A DNA stretch of 64,000 bases from Gammaproteobacteria bacterium (GTDB lineage Bacteria; Pseudomonadota; Gammaproteobacteria; Enterobacterales; Alteromonadaceae). Shown piece after piece: positions 44,738-54,800 of this stretch. Below the pieces are notes generated by a model, which was not told the origin of the DNA, did not search any database, and was given only the letters and a program-made list of their open reading frames with translations. Location: the NCBI GenBank assembly GCA_018826295.1, contig JAHJZX010000042.1:44744-108743 (forward strand), given 5' to 3'. A program made the translations under genes and the position numbers. Positions within the stretch are counted from its first letter, which is position 1, and the number at the start of each line of letters is the position of its first letter.

Positions 44738-46297
44738 TTATTCTTCGCTGTCCGGGTATTTTTGCAGTATTGCCTCTAATTTGTCGACCCGCTGGGTAAA
44801 TATTTCTACTAATTTGGGGTCAAACTGTTTACCGGATTCAGCGTTAATATGCGTCATAACCTGTTCTAAGCTCCAGGCCGACTTATAGCAGCGGCGGTGA
44901 CGCAGCGCATCATACACATCAGCCAACGCCGCAATGCGGCCGTAAATATGAATATCTTCGCCCTTTTTGCCGGCCGGGTAGCCGCTGCCATCCCATTTTT
45001 CATGGTGATCTTGTGCTATTACCGCACCGGCCTGAATAATGGCCCGTTTCGAATTCTTTAAAATGTCATACCCGATACTGGCATGGGTTTTCATTACTTC
45101 CCATTCCTGGCCCTGCAATTTCGCCGGTTTATTCAGGATCCCATCCGGTATGCCCACCTTACCAACGTCATGCAGCGGTGCGGCAAACATCAGGCGCTCG
45201 GCTTCTTCATCCGGCATACCATAGGCTTTGGCCAGATCGTAGCAAATAAAGGCTACCCGCTTGACATGATTACCGGTTTCTATTGAGCGGTGCTCAACAG
45301 CCTCGCTTAAGCGATAGACGATTTCGCGCTGGGTATCTTCAATTTCATGCTGCAGTTGTACATTTTCATAGGCTATCTGCACGTTTTGCGAGAATAGCTC
45401 AATCAGCTTTTTCTCATTTTCATTAATCACGCCGGGTAAACCGGAAATGTACAGCAAAGAACCATGAGTAAACTTACTGGTGCAATAGGCCACCAGATAA
45501 TTGTCACGGTACACTATGCCTTTGGAATGTAAGGCGGTTTCAAACGCTTCGAGTAATTCTGGTGCCAGCACTTCCTGCACTGGCTTGCCTTCCTGACGCT
45601 CAAACTCGCCCTGACCGGCAAACACCACCAGCTTATGCGGATCAGACACGTCTCCGCTGATATTACCGGCCACCATGGATGAGCTGACCAACAGGGCGTT
45701 TTCGTTACAACCGAGAATAGACGTCAGCTGCTGCAACACGCCGTCGATAAATTGCTCCATCGAGTGCGAAGAGAATAAGTCAGCGGATGCATTGATGATC
45801 TTTTCTAAGCCTTGCCGGCTTTGCTCCAGCGACATGATATCGCGGTACGAGCGCAGGCTGGACATAATAACGGTAAACAGTTTTTGCGCTGTCAGCTCGG
45901 TCTTGGATTTATAATCGTTGATATCATAATTAATAATAACCTGCCGCTCGGGCGCCTGGCCGGGCTGACCGGTGCGTAAAATGATCCGCACATGTTCATT
46001 ATGCAGGGTTTCGCGGATATAGCTGGCGACCAGCAAGCCAGCGTCATCGGTTTCCATTACCACGTCAAGTAACATCACCGCAGTGTCCGGATGCTGCTCA
46101 ATTAATTTTTTTGCCTCAGCACCGGAATAAGCACTGATAAAGGTCAGGTTTTTACCCTGAAAGGTAAAATCACTCAGTGCCAGCTTAGTCACTGCGTGCA
46201 CTTCAGGCTCGTCATCAACTATCAGGATCTTCCAGCTACCGTTTAACGTTGGTTCTGTTTGTTCCGGCTCTTCGGCAAATAAAAATTCATCACTCAT
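44738..46297 (-). CDS. Response regulator with DUF3369 and HD-GYP domains
   Basis: A 519-residue regulator. Residues about 22-150 are a receiver domain (VDDEPEVHAV, acceptor Asp in MLLDVVME). Residues about 165-310 are DUF3369. From about 330 comes the HD-GYP domain with H-D-V-G-K-V-G-I-P, HH-EKWDGSGYP and ALADVYDAL. Such enzymes hydrolyse cyclic di-GMP and thereby influence motility or biofilm. All metal-binding motifs look intact. It sits between prmC and sirB2, a place occupied by no such gene in E. coli, and has its own terminator. Confidence 0.92.
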   Translation of the reverse strand: MSDEFLFAEEPEQTEPTLNGSWKILIVDDEPEVHAVTKLALSDFTFQGKNLTFISAYSGAEAKKLIEQHPDTAVMLLDVVMETDDAGLLVASYIRETLHNEHVRIILRTGQPGQAPERQVIINYDINDYKSKTELTAQKLFTVIMSSLRSYRDIMSLEQSRQGLEKIINASADLFSSHSMEQFIDGVLQQLTSILGCNENALLVSSSMVAGNISGDVSDPHKLVVFAGQGEFERQEGKPVQEVLAPELLEAFETALHSKGIVYRDNYLVAYCTSKFTHGSLLYISGLPGVINENEKKLIELFSQNVQIAYENVQLQHEIEDTQREIVYRLSEAVEHRSIETGNHVKRVAFICYDLAKAYGMPDEEAERLMFAAPLHDVGKVGIPDGILNKPAKLQGQEWEVMKTHASIGYDILKNSKRAIIQAGAVIAQDHHEKWDGSGYPAGKKGEDIHIYGRIAALADVYDALRHRRCYKSAWSLEQVMTHINAESGKQFDPKLVEIFTQRVDKLEAILQKYPDSEE

Positions 46298-46392
46298 CCG
46301 CTTATCCTTGGCGCATTTTAGCTGTGCAGCATACTGCTTTAGTTATATGCGCTAACTTAGATACGGTCAAAGAAAACCTGATGTAATTCAAC

Positions 46393-47235
46393 TTAACACG
46401 GATAACAGCCGCCGCTAATGCGCCAGTTACCGCCGTAATCACGTAACGACTGTACCTGTGAAAAACCGGCGTCATGCAATAACTGCTGCACGGCGTCAGC
46501 CTGATCATAACCATGCTCCAGATACAGCCAGCCATTTGGCTGCAAATACTCTGGTGCCTGCTGCACTATGTGACGGATATCTGCCAGCCCATGCTGCTCT
46601 GCCGTCAGGGCTGTTATCGGTTCATAACGTAACGCCGCCAGATGGCTGTCATCCGGATCAATATAGGGAGGGTTGGTTACGATAAGATCAAAGCGCTGTC
46701 CGGTCAGCGCCACAAACCAATTGCTCTGTAACACTGTGCAGTTACTGATATTTAACCGCGCACGGTTGCGCTCTGCCAGCTGCACCGCAGCGCTGATGTA
46801 ATCTACTGCGGTTAACTGCCACTGTGGTTTGTTGTGCGCCAGTGCCAGCGCTATAGCGCCGGTGCCAGTGCCTAAGTCCAGCACTGTGGCATTTGCCGGC
46901 AACGGCAGGCTAAGCGCCTGCTCGACCAGCAGTTCGGTATCAGGCCGTGGTATTAACGTGCTGGGGCTAACCTCGAGCTGCAAATCAAAAAAGTGCCAAT
47001 AGCCAAACAGATAGGCCAGTGGCTGGCCCTGTAAGCGTGCGCTTAGCAGCGAGCTAAGCTGTGTCTGCTCGCTTGCTGTTAATTGGCGCTCCGGGTAGCT
47101 GTATAAATAGCTGCTGCTGACATTAAGCACATGGCACAAACACAATCGGGCTTCAATATCTGCGGTTTGGCTAACCGCCGCCAGCTGCAACTGTGCTTGC
47201 TTTTGCCACTGCGTCAGTGTCAGTGCTGTTGACAC
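46393..47235 (-). CDS. prmC: Peptide chain release factor N5-glutamine methyltransferase
   Basis: A 280-residue PrmC/HemK that methylates the GGQ glutamine of release factors. The SAM site is VLDLGTGTGAIALALA and the substrate-binding signature N-P-P-Y is in IVTNPPYIDPDD. The start is a GTG that follows the prfA stop codon with no gap (TAAGTG), so it is translated by coupling to its substrate's gene. Confidence 0.95.
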   Translation of the reverse strand: MSTALTLTQWQKQAQLQLAAVSQTADIEARLCLCHVLNVSSSYLYSYPERQLTASEQTQLSSLLSARLQGQPLAYLFGYWHFFDLQLEVSPSTLIPRPDTELLVEQALSLPLPANATVLDLGTGTGAIALALAHNKPQWQLTAVDYISAAVQLAERNRARLNISNCTVLQSNWFVALTGQRFDLIVTNPPYIDPDDSHLAALRYEPITALTAEQHGLADIRHIVQQAPEYLQPNGWLYLEHGYDQADAVQQLLHDAGFSQVQSLRDYGGNWRISGGCYPC

Positions 47236-48327
47236 TTAGCGGTTCTCGTCGGCCAGTGCCGCTAACAAGTCGGCCTGGTGTTCATGCTTTAACGGCTCAA
47301 GTACCTGATCTAAATCGCCTTCCATTACCTCATTTAAGCGGTAAATGGTTAAATTAATACGGTGATCGGTTAAGCGCCCCTGCGGGAAGTTGTAAGTGCG
47401 GATGCGCTCGGAACGATCGCCGCTACCCACCAGCGAGCGACGGGTAGACTCTTCTGCCAGACGGCGTTTTTCATCTTCAGCTGCCTGGATCCGCGACGCC
47501 AGCACGCTCATAGCGCGGGCACGGTTTTTATGCTGCGAACGTTCGTCCTGACATTCCACCACTATGCCAGTAGGCAAGTGGGTAATCCGAATGGCCGAGT
47601 CGGTACGGTTAACGTGCTGGCCACCGGCGCCGGAAGCGCGATAGGTATCCACTTTTAAATCGGCCGGGTTAATTTCTATCGCTTCGCTTTCCGGAATCTC
47701 CGGCATAATGGCCACAGTACAGGCGGAGGTATGCACCCGGCCTTGTGATTCAGTAGCCGGTACCCGCTGCACCCGATGCCCGCCCGATTCAAACTTCAGT
47801 GTGCCGTATGCGCCTTCACCCTGCACACTGGCAATAATTTCTTTGTAGCCGCCGTGCTCACCGTCACTGGCGCTCACCACTTCCAGCTTCCAGCGGCGCT
47901 TTTCGGCAAAGCGGCTGTACATACGAAACACATCGCCGGCAAAAATAGCCGCTTCATCGCCACCGGCGCCGGCACGGATTTCCAAAAAGCAGCTGTTGTT
48001 ATCGTTCGGATCTTTTGGCAGCAGTAAAATTTGCAATTCCTGATCCAGCTGCTCAATGCGTTCTTTGGCGGCTTTGTACTCCTCCTGCGCCATTTCACGC
48101 ATATCCGGATCGCTGTCTTTTTGCATTTCTTCAGCTGAGACTAAATCCTGCTGCGCCTGCTGATAGTCAGCAAAAGCTTTGCTGATATCTTCCAGTTGGC
48201 TGTACTCTTTTGACAGCTCGCGAAATTTAGTCTGATCGCTGATCACTGACGCATCGCTTAACAGCGCCTGCACTTCTTCGTAGCGCTCAGCCAGCCCTTC
48301 CAGCTTACGGTATACCGATTCTTTCAT
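47236..48327 (-). CDS. prfA: Peptide chain release factor 1
   Basis: A 363-residue release factor recognising UAA and UAG. The catalytic G-G-Q is in [15 protein letters not shown], and the codon-recognition region is present. This GGQ is the target of PrmC, encoded next. It lies 18 bp after hemA in the classical hemA-prfA-prmC operon. Confidence 0.97.
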   Translation of the reverse strand: MKESVYRKLEGLAERYEEVQALLSDASVISDQTKFRELSKEYSQLEDISKAFADYQQAQQDLVSAEEMQKDSDPDMREMAQEEYKAAKERIEQLDQELQILLLPKDPNDNNSCFLEIRAGAGGDEAAIFAGDVFRMYSRFAEKRRWKLEVVSASDGEHGGYKEIIASVQGEGAYGTLKFESGGHRVQRVPATESQGRVHTSACTVAIMPEIPESEAIEINPADLKVDTYRASGAGGQHVNRTDSAIRITHLPTGIVVECQDERSQHKNRARAMSVLASRIQAAEDEKRRLAEESTRRSLVGSGDRSERIRTYNFPQGRLTDHRINLTIYRLNEVMEGDLDQVLEPLKHEHQADLLAALADENR

Positions 48328-48345
48328 GATGTTGTATTTGCCTGA

Positions 48346-49593
48346 TTACAGATCTAACAAGGTGTTGATCATATTTTGTTTATTAAGCTCATCGTCCTGT
48401 ACCAACTGGCGAATGGCTTTAGTGGGGCTGTGCATCAGCCGGTTAGTCAGTTTAACCGAGAATTCAGCCAGTACTTTTTCGGCGTCCTGGCCGGCAGATA
48501 ATTGATTTACCGCCTTGGCCAGCAATTCATTACGTACCGCATCGCAGCGCTGCCGGTAATCGCGCACCCAGTCTGCATTACCCTGCAGAGTTTGCCACTG
48601 GGCAAATTCAGCAACGCCAACGGCAATCATCTGTTTGGCCTGTTCGGCAGCCTGTTGCCGGTTGGTTAAATTTTGCGCCACTATAGACTGCAAGTCATCT
48701 ACGGTGTACAGATAAGCATCTTCCAGATCGGCCACTTGCTGCTCTATATCGCGCGGTACGGCCAGATCGACCAGAAACATTGGCTTGTGCTTACGCTGCT
48801 TTAGCGCTTGCTCCACCATGCCTTTACCGACTATTGGCAAGGTGCTGGCCGTAGAGCTGATGACAATATCAGCCTCGGCCAGTTGTTGTGGCACTTGCGA
48901 TAGTGTTATTGCCGAGGCGGCAAATTGTTCTGCCAGCAACACGGCCCGCTCGTAAGTACGGTTGGCTACACTAAGCTGGCCTGCGCCCTGCTCTTGTAAA
49001 TGCCGCGCCACCAACTCTATGGTTTCGCCTGCGCCAATCAGTAATACCCGCACCTTTGCCAGGTTGCCAAAAATTTGTTTCGCTAAACTAACAGCCGCAA
49101 ACGCTACCGACACCGCATTGGCGCCAATATCAGTGTCGGTTCTAACCTGTTTGGCCACCGCAAAGGTTTTTTGAAACAAGCGTTCAAACTGTGGGTTAAT
49201 GGTTCCGGCATTACGCGCCTGATTATAGGCTTGTTTTACCTGGCCAAGAATTTGCGGCTCGCCCAGCACTAACGAATCCAGCCCGGAAGCTACCTGCATC
49301 AGGTGCTCAGCGGCGGCACTGTCCTGATGTAAATACAGGTGCGGCTGCAGATCAGTGCTATTAAGTGCATGAAATTGCGCCAACCAGCCAATTACCTGTT
49401 CCGCCTGGCTTTGGCTGCCGTTAAAATACAGTTCGGTACGATTACAGGTAGACAGGATCACCGCATCGGTTATGCTGGTCAGCGTGGTCAGCTCGCGCAA
49501 GGCCTGCGACACTTGCTCTGGCGCAAAAGCGACTTGCTCGCGCAGGGCAACCGGTGCCGTTTTATGATTAATGCCGAGTGCGAAAATGGCCAT
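48346..49593 (-). CDS. hemA: Glutamyl-tRNA reductase
   Basis: A 415-residue glutamyl-tRNA reductase, the first step of the C5 tetrapyrrole route. The active-site cysteine is in LSTCNRTELY, preceded by INHKTAPVALRE; SGLDSLVLGEPQILGQVK and the NADPH loop LLIGAGETIELVARHL are clear. I use the ATG at 49593; a GTG one codon upstream is an alternative. Divergent from lolB across 88 bp. Confidence 0.96.
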   Translation of the reverse strand: MAIFALGINHKTAPVALREQVAFAPEQVSQALRELTTLTSITDAVILSTCNRTELYFNGSQSQAEQVIGWLAQFHALNSTDLQPHLYLHQDSAAAEHLMQVASGLDSLVLGEPQILGQVKQAYNQARNAGTINPQFERLFQKTFAVAKQVRTDTDIGANAVSVAFAAVSLAKQIFGNLAKVRVLLIGAGETIELVARHLQEQGAGQLSVANRTYERAVLLAEQFAASAITLSQVPQQLAEADIVISSTASTLPIVGKGMVEQALKQRKHKPMFLVDLAVPRDIEQQVADLEDAYLYTVDDLQSIVAQNLTNRQQAAEQAKQMIAVGVAEFAQWQTLQGNADWVRDYRQRCDAVRNELLAKAVNQLSAGQDAEKVLAEFSVKLTNRLMHSPTKAIRQLVQDDELNKQNMINTLLDL

Positions 49594-49681
49594 CACCTGT
49601 GTGTTAAAAGTTATCAGGGGCGAATTGTACGAAAAAGCCCATATTAAGAAAAGCTAAGAAAGCCAAGTGAAGGACTTTAGT

Positions 49682-50290
49682 GTGCGTTATCCGTTTTATC
49701 AGCCCGCTCTGATGCTATTATTTTGTCTGTTGCTCAGTGGTTGTAGCCTGTGGCAGCGCCCGGCTATGCCCGAGCAACCGCTGGCCGCCAACGAACGCGA
49801 ACAGCGTATTATGGCGCTGCAACAGTTTAAATTACAGGCCACATTGGGCATAAAAGCACCTAATGACAGCATCAGCGGTAATTTGAACTGGCAACAACTT
49901 AATGCTGCCGACTATCAGGCACAGCTGCGCAATGCTATCGGGATCAGCCTGTTTGAACTGAACCACAGCAGCAATGGCAGTGCGATAAAGATCCGCGGCG
50001 ACACTTACACCGCGGTAGATACCAGTTCCTTATTGCTGCAACTGGCGGGCTGGTCGGTACCGCTGCATGATATGCCACTGTGGCTGCGTGGCTTACCGGG
50101 CAACAGAGGGCGCAACATAGTGCGCGATGAATTTGGCCGTGTTACCCGCTTTAGCCTGACTGACAGCACCGGTATTGTCTGGCAACTGCAGTATCAGAGC
50201 TTTTTCCCCGACGCCCTGGCCCTGCCTAAACTTCTGCTGCTAAGTAGCAGCGACACTGAAATAAAACTGGTAATACGAAATTGGCAATGA
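49682..50290 (+). CDS. lolB: Outer membrane lipoprotein localisation factor LolB
   Basis: About 202 residues with a lipoprotein signal (L-L-S-G-C near residue 21). LolB receives lipoproteins from LolA and inserts them into the outer membrane. The RIMALQQFKLQATLGIK and FGRVTRFSLTDSTG segments fit the family. I prefer GTG 49682 because AAGGA lies 7 bases upstream; GTG 49667, also in frame, is possible. The stop overlaps the ispE start (ATGA). Confidence 0.9.
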   Translation: MRYPFYQPALMLLFCLLLSGCSLWQRPAMPEQPLAANEREQRIMALQQFKLQATLGIKAPNDSISGNLNWQQLNAADYQAQLRNAIGISLFELNHSSNGSAIKIRGDTYTAVDTSSLLLQLAGWSVPLHDMPLWLRGLPGNRGRNIVRDEFGRVTRFSLTDSTGIVWQLQYQSFFPDALALPKLLLLSSSDTEIKLVIRNWQ

Positions 50291-51132
50291 CGACTCTTAC
50301 GCTGCCCGCCGTGGCAAAACTGAATTTATTTTTACATATTACCGGCCGCCGCGAAGACGGCTATCACAACCTTGAGACGTTGTTTCAGTTGTTAGATGTC
50401 GGCGATGAACTGAGGTTTAGCTTACGCCAGGATGGCGCCATCGAGCTTGATTGCAACAACAGCGAGCTGATAAACGAGCAGAATTTAGTGCTGCGCGCGG
50501 CCCGCCTGCTGCAGCAATACAGTGGTTGCAAACTTGGCTGTGATATTTATCTGGAAAAACACCTGCCAATGGGCGGAGGCCTCGGCGGCGGTTCATCTGA
50601 TGCGGCCACCACCTTACTGGGCTTAAATAAGCTGTGGCAACTGCAGTTATCTATCGACGTGTTGGCCGACCTCGGCTTATCGCTTGGTGCCGATGTGCCA
50701 CTGTTTGTCCGCGGCTTTACCGCCTTTGCCCAGGGCGTAGGTGAAAAATTACAACCCGTGCAACTGGACGAAAAACTGTACTTAGTCGTCACACCAAATT
50801 GCCATGTCAGCACCGCAGAAATATTTCAGCACCCTGATTTAACTCGTAATTCTAAGCCAATACCGCTTGGCGAAGTGCTGAGCGCAAACTGGCGCAATGA
50901 CTGCCAGCCATTGGTAGAACGGCTCTACCCTATTGTTGCAATAACCTTACAGTGGTTGGTAGAATACGCGCCGTGTCAAATGACGGGTACTGGCGCCAGT
51001 GTGTTCGCCGCATTCCCGGACCAGACCAGTGCTCAGCATGCCCTTGCGCAATTACCGGCTAACTGCCATGGTTTTATTGCCAGAGGGGTCAACCAGTCGC
51101 CAGTTTGGGCTGCGTTGGCAGATACCGAATAA
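50287..51132 (+). CDS. ispE: 4-diphosphocytidyl-2-C-methyl-D-erythritol kinase
   Basis: A 281-residue GHMP kinase of the MEP isoprenoid pathway. The N-terminal AVAKLNLFLHITGRREDGYH and the ATP loop MGGGLGGGSSDAATTL are diagnostic, with a late GTGASVFAAF glycine-rich segment. I start at ATG 50287, which overlaps the lolB stop as ATGA; a TTG six bases earlier is less likely. The lolB-ispE-prs order is conserved. Confidence 0.96.
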   Translation: MTTLTLPAVAKLNLFLHITGRREDGYHNLETLFQLLDVGDELRFSLRQDGAIELDCNNSELINEQNLVLRAARLLQQYSGCKLGCDIYLEKHLPMGGGLGGGSSDAATTLLGLNKLWQLQLSIDVLADLGLSLGADVPLFVRGFTAFAQGVGEKLQPVQLDEKLYLVVTPNCHVSTAEIFQHPDLTRNSKPIPLGEVLSANWRNDCQPLVERLYPIVAITLQWLVEYAPCQMTGTGASVFAAFPDQTSAQHALAQLPANCHGFIARGVNQSPVWAALADTE

Positions 51133-51201
51133 GTAACTGCAGCAGCTATAGGTTGCTGTTTATTGATAAACCGGACTCACCACTGCCCTGAGGATCCTAC
51201 C

Positions 51202-52146
51202 GTGCCTGACATGAAGGTTTTCGCTGGTAACGCCATACCAGAACTCGCAAGTAAAATCGCCAGCCGCCTGTATATTAAACTGGGAGATGCCGAAGTCGGC
51301 CGCTTCAGTGATGGCGAAGTCAGCGTTCAAATCAATGAAAACGTGCGTGGTTCTGATGTGTTTATCATCCAGTCTACCTGTGCGCCAACTAACGATAATC
51401 TGATGGAGCTGATTGTAATGGTCGACGCCTTGCGTCGTGCCTCAGCCGGTCGTATTACTGCAGTAATGCCCTACTTTGGTTATGCCCGTCAGGACCGTCG
51501 CGTACGTTCTGCCCGGGTGCCTATTACCGCAAAAGTGGTAGCAGACTTTTTATCCAGCGTCGGTGTTGACCGGGTATTAACGGTAGATTTGCACGCTGAA
51601 CAAATTCAGGGCTTCTTCGATGTACCAGTAGATAACGTCTTTGCCAGTCCGGTACTTTTAGAAGACATGCGTAAGAAAGATCTGCAATCACCGGTAGTGG
51701 TATCGCCTGATATCGGCGGTGTAGTACGTGCCCGTGCTATCGCCAAACTGCTGAACGACGCCGACTTAGCCATTATCGACAAACGCCGGCCAAAAGCCAA
51801 CGTATCGCAGGTTATGCATATTATCGGTGACGTTAAAGATCGTGACTGTATTATCGTTGACGACATGATCGATACCGGTGGTACTTTATGTAAAGCCGCT
51901 GAAGCGCTAAAAGAGCAAGGCGCCAAGCGCGTATTTGCTTATGCTACGCACCCGGTATTCTCTGGCAGCGCACCACAAAACATTGCCAATTCCGTGATCG
52001 ACGAGCTGATTATCACTGACACTATTCCGCTGACGCCTGAGATGAAAGCGGTAAGTAAAGTACGTCAGCTAACGTTAAGCGAAATGCTGGCCGAGTGTAT
52101 CCGCCGTATCAGCAACGAAGAGTCAATTTCGTCAATGTTTGACTAA
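51202..52146 (+). CDS. prs: Ribose-phosphate pyrophosphokinase
   Basis: A 314-residue PRPP synthase, near-identical in key regions to E. coli Prs: [29 protein letters not shown] and the PRPP loop [10 protein letters not shown]. The start is GTG at 51202 (MPDMKVF), preceded by GAGGA. An in-frame start 13 codons earlier (51163) does not fit the family. PRPP feeds purine, pyrimidine, histidine, tryptophan and NAD synthesis. A strong terminator follows. Confidence 0.97.
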   Translation: MPDMKVFAGNAIPELASKIASRLYIKLGDAEVGRFSDGEVSVQINENVRGSDVFIIQSTCAPTNDNLMELIVMVDALRRASAGRITAVMPYFGYARQDRRVRSARVPITAKVVADFLSSVGVDRVLTVDLHAEQIQGFFDVPVDNVFASPVLLEDMRKKDLQSPVVVSPDIGGVVRARAIAKLLNDADLAIIDKRRPKANVSQVMHIIGDVKDRDCIIVDDMIDTGGTLCKAAEALKEQGAKRVFAYATHPVFSGSAPQNIANSVIDELIITDTIPLTPEMKAVSKVRQLTLSEMLAECIRRISNEESISSMFD

Positions 52147-52162
52147 ACAGAGTCTGGTTTGC

Positions 52163-52188
52163 AAAAGGCGCCTTGTGGCGCCTTTTTT
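52163..52188. terminator. Intrinsic terminator between prs and the oxidase operon
   Basis: AAAAGGCGCC (52163-52172), loop TTGT and GGCGCCTTTT (52177-52186) with Ts continuing to 52188. The A run on the left makes it usable from both directions, which suits the converging prs and sco genes. Confidence 0.9.
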
Positions 52189-52194
52189 AATGGC

Positions 52195-52896
52195 TCAATT
52201 TTGCCTGGCAGCCAGGTAACGCCGGATTGCCAGATAATCGGCTTGCAGTACGTCTACATCAAACTCCGGCACCGTTACACCGGGTCGCGTGGTTGGCAAA
52301 AACACCGCCTGTAATCTGGCATCCGGGTTAAGTAAATACAGCATAATGCCATGTGCCACCAGATAGTCGGAGCTGTCGGGCGCAACGCCATCATTTTGTA
52401 CATTAAAACGCAGTGACAGGGCTTGCTCAAACGGCTTTGCTAATGCTGCCGCTTGCGGATCCGGCCGCAAACCACGAATATCTGCCGCGAAGTACCGCAG
52501 ATACTGCGCCAGTTCAACTGCGCTATCGCGCTTGGGATCTATGCTGTAAAACAGCAAATCCGGCTGAGAGAATTCAGTTTCGCTGGCCAACTGTTGCTGC
52601 AAACTGGCCAGTTTGGCCAGCGTCAGCGGGCATACATCCGGGCAGTAGGTGTAACCATAGCTCAGCAGATGCCAGCGCCCTTGCAGCGTTGCAGGTTGCA
52701 CCGGCAAGCCCTGGTGATCCTGCAGCTGAAACGCGCCCAGGCTAACAGGCCTGGCTAACAGTACGGCTTGTTGCAACTGCGGTGCCGTGCGCTGTGGCCG
52801 CTGCTGCCATAACAGCAGTGCCAGCAACAACAAGGCCAGTAGCGCCAGTGGCACACCAAACCGCGCCGGCAACGCTTGCGCCGTTACAGCCGCCAC
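52195..52896 (-). CDS. SCO1/SenC family copper chaperone
   Basis: A 233-residue membrane-anchored thioredoxin-fold protein (TM about 14-30). The copper ligands are C-P-D-V-C in YGYTYCPDVCPLTL and a His in LVAHGIMLYLL. Sco proteins deliver copper to the CuA site of oxidase subunit II, encoded in this operon. It is the last gene of the operon and overlaps the cyoE-like gene by about 13 bp. Confidence 0.9.
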   Translation of the reverse strand: MAAVTAQALPARFGVPLALLALLLLALLLWQQRPQRTAPQLQQAVLLARPVSLGAFQLQDHQGLPVQPATLQGRWHLLSYGYTYCPDVCPLTLAKLASLQQQLASETEFSQPDLLFYSIDPKRDSAVELAQYLRYFAADIRGLRPDPQAAALAKPFEQALSLRFNVQNDGVAPDSSDYLVAHGIMLYLLNPDARLQAVFLPTTRPGVTVPEFDVDVLQADYLAIRRYLAARQN

Positions 52897-53777
52897 AGAT
52901 GATCAACCAACAGTGCACAAAACAACGCCAATAAATAATATATCGACACCTGAAAAGTTCGCATCGCACTGTGCCTATCCGGGTACCAGCGCAACATCAA
53001 GGCTGAATGTAAAAACCAGCCGCCCAGTAACAAGGCCGACAACAGATAAAAGCCGCCGCTCATACCTACACATACCGGCAACACACTAACGGGTAATAAC
53101 AATAAGGTATAACTGACGATGGCATCACGGGTATAAGGCACGCCATGGGTTACCGGCAGCATGGGTACTTTGGCCCGGCGGTAGTCGTCAAGCCGGTCTA
53201 TCGCCAATGGCCAGAAATGCGCAGGTGTCCAGACAAAGATAATCAGCACCAGTAAAAACGGCTCAATACTGAGTTGATTGGTAACACTGGTCCAACCCAA
53301 CAAAGGTGGAAGTGCACCGGATAAGCCACCTAACACAATATTTTGTGAGCTGTGGTACTTTAAAAAGCGAGTGTAAATAACAGCATAACCTATCAGGCCA
53401 ACACAGGTGAGCACAGCCGTAAGCGGGTTTACCAGCCACCACAACAGATTGAGCGAGATAACAGATAACAGCACGGCAAACCAGAGTGCCTGGCTGGCTG
53501 TCAGGCTGCCGCGCACTAACGGGCGATAACGGGTACGCTGCATTAAGCGGTCAATTTTGCTATCGGCCAGATGATTAAATACCGCCGCTGCCGCCGAAGC
53601 GCCCGCTATACCCAGCGTGGCAGCAAACAGCTTATACCAGTCCTGCCAGGCAGGAGCAGCCAGCAGCATGCCGACCACGGCGGTAATAACCAGTAGCAGC
53701 ACCACTTTAGGTTTGCACAGTTGTAAATAATACCGACAGTTGCCGGTGAAGGAATAGCCCAGCGTTTCAGTTAGCAT
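52884..53777 (-). CDS. cyoE: Protoheme IX farnesyltransferase (heme O synthase)
   Basis: About 297 residues with 8-9 TM helices. The prenyl-binding motif is in NHLADSKIDRLMQRTRYRPLVRG (Asn and Asp residues, about 95-118). CyoE/CtaB converts heme B to heme O, needed by heme-copper oxidases. I start at ATG 53777, which has AGG nine bases upstream; a GTG at 53786 is the alternative. No heme A synthase (ctaA) gene lies nearby, so whether the oxidase uses heme A or O is open. Confidence 0.92.
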   Translation of the reverse strand: MLTETLGYSFTGNCRYYLQLCKPKVVLLLVITAVVGMLLAAPAWQDWYKLFAATLGIAGASAAAAVFNHLADSKIDRLMQRTRYRPLVRGSLTASQALWFAVLLSVISLNLLWWLVNPLTAVLTCVGLIGYAVIYTRFLKYHSSQNIVLGGLSGALPPLLGWTSVTNQLSIEPFLLVLIIFVWTPAHFWPLAIDRLDDYRRAKVPMLPVTHGVPYTRDAIVSYTLLLLPVSVLPVCVGMSGGFYLLSALLLGGWFLHSALMLRWYPDRHSAMRTFQVSIYYLLALFCALLVDHLWRL

Positions 53778-53796
53778 AATAAGCACCTGTTACTGT

Positions 53797-54117
53797 TCAG
53801 TACTGATGAAAATACAAAAGCCGCAGTGCATGGGTGTAATCGCCTTCGATTGCCATGAGCGCAATAAACACTACTATGGCAAACAGTGGCACAAACAACA
53901 GCAGTTTTAATGCCAGGCGCTCCCATTTTACATGCATAAAAACACTGAGGATTAGCCCGGCTTTAAGCAACATAAAGATCAGAACCAGCGTCCAGCGCAG
54001 TGGCCCCTGCAGATGCAGATAATCGACCATGTAAGAGAAAAAACTCAGGAGAAACAACAAGCCCCAAACTTTAAAATACAGGCTGATTGGGTGCTGCTGG
54101 GCATGATCGGCAGACAT
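53797..54117 (-). CDS. Cytochrome oxidase subunit IV (CyoD-like)
   Basis: A 106-residue protein with three TM helices, as in the small prokaryotic COX4/CyoD family. The YFKVWGLLFLLSFFSYMVDYL start and LIFMLLKAGLILSVFMHVKWE centre are typical. It probably assists assembly or stability of the oxidase. Encoded between subunit III and cyoE. Confidence 0.8.
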   Translation of the reverse strand: MSADHAQQHPISLYFKVWGLLFLLSFFSYMVDYLHLQGPLRWTLVLIFMLLKAGLILSVFMHVKWERLALKLLLFVPLFAIVVFIALMAIEGDYTHALRLLYFHQY

Positions 54118-54125
54118 GACTCACC

Positions 54126-54800
54126 TCACCATAAGTAAAAAAAGGCAAAAATAAACACCCAGACCAAATCAACAAAATGCCAGTACAGGCCGCTGATTTC
54201 GACAATTTCATAGCCGCGCTGATCATAATCCCCGCGCGCCAGCTTACGCGCCACCACTAACAGATAGATCACGCCGGCGCTAACGTGCAGGCCGTGAAAG
54301 CCGGTGATCATAAAAAAAGCGGCGCCAAATTGGCCGGCTCCCATCGGATTGGTCCAGGGGCGCACGCCATCGGCAATTAATTTGCTCCATTCAAATGCCT
54401 GCATGCCAACAAAACTGGCCCCTAGCACCGCAGTTGCCAACATCAGATACACGGCCAGTTTTTTTTGTTTGCGATAGGCACAACTGACGGCCATTGCCAT
54501 GGTGCCGCTGCTGGTGATCAGAATAAACGTCATGATAGCGATCAGAAACAGCGGTACAGTATGGCCAAATACCACCAGCTCAAATACCTGGCTGGCATTG
54601 GGCCAGTCAGCCGTAGCCGACAAACGCACTGTCATATAGCCGATCAGAAAAATGCTGAAGATAAAGGTATCACCCAGCAGAAAAATCCACATCATCAGCT
54701 TGCCCCAGGACACCCTGAAAGCACGTTGATCTGCGGTCCAATCGGTAACGACGCCCTGCCAGCCGCCAGGTTCTGCCGCTTTATCGGATTGCCCGGTCAT
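54126..54800 (-). CDS. Cytochrome c oxidase subunit III (first copy)
   Basis: A 224-residue subunit III with five TM helices. The family's conserved FFMITGFHGLHVSAGV and YWHFVDLVWVFIF are intact. Subunit III stabilises the proton-pumping core. Its start overlaps the stop of the second subunit-III-like gene by 4 bp, so the two are co-translated. Confidence 0.88.
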   Translation of the reverse strand: MTGQSDKAAEPGGWQGVVTDWTADQRAFRVSWGKLMMWIFLLGDTFIFSIFLIGYMTVRLSATADWPNASQVFELVVFGHTVPLFLIAIMTFILITSSGTMAMAVSCAYRKQKKLAVYLMLATAVLGASFVGMQAFEWSKLIADGVRPWTNPMGAGQFGAAFFMITGFHGLHVSAGVIYLLVVARKLARGDYDQRGYEIVEISGLYWHFVDLVWVFIFAFFYLW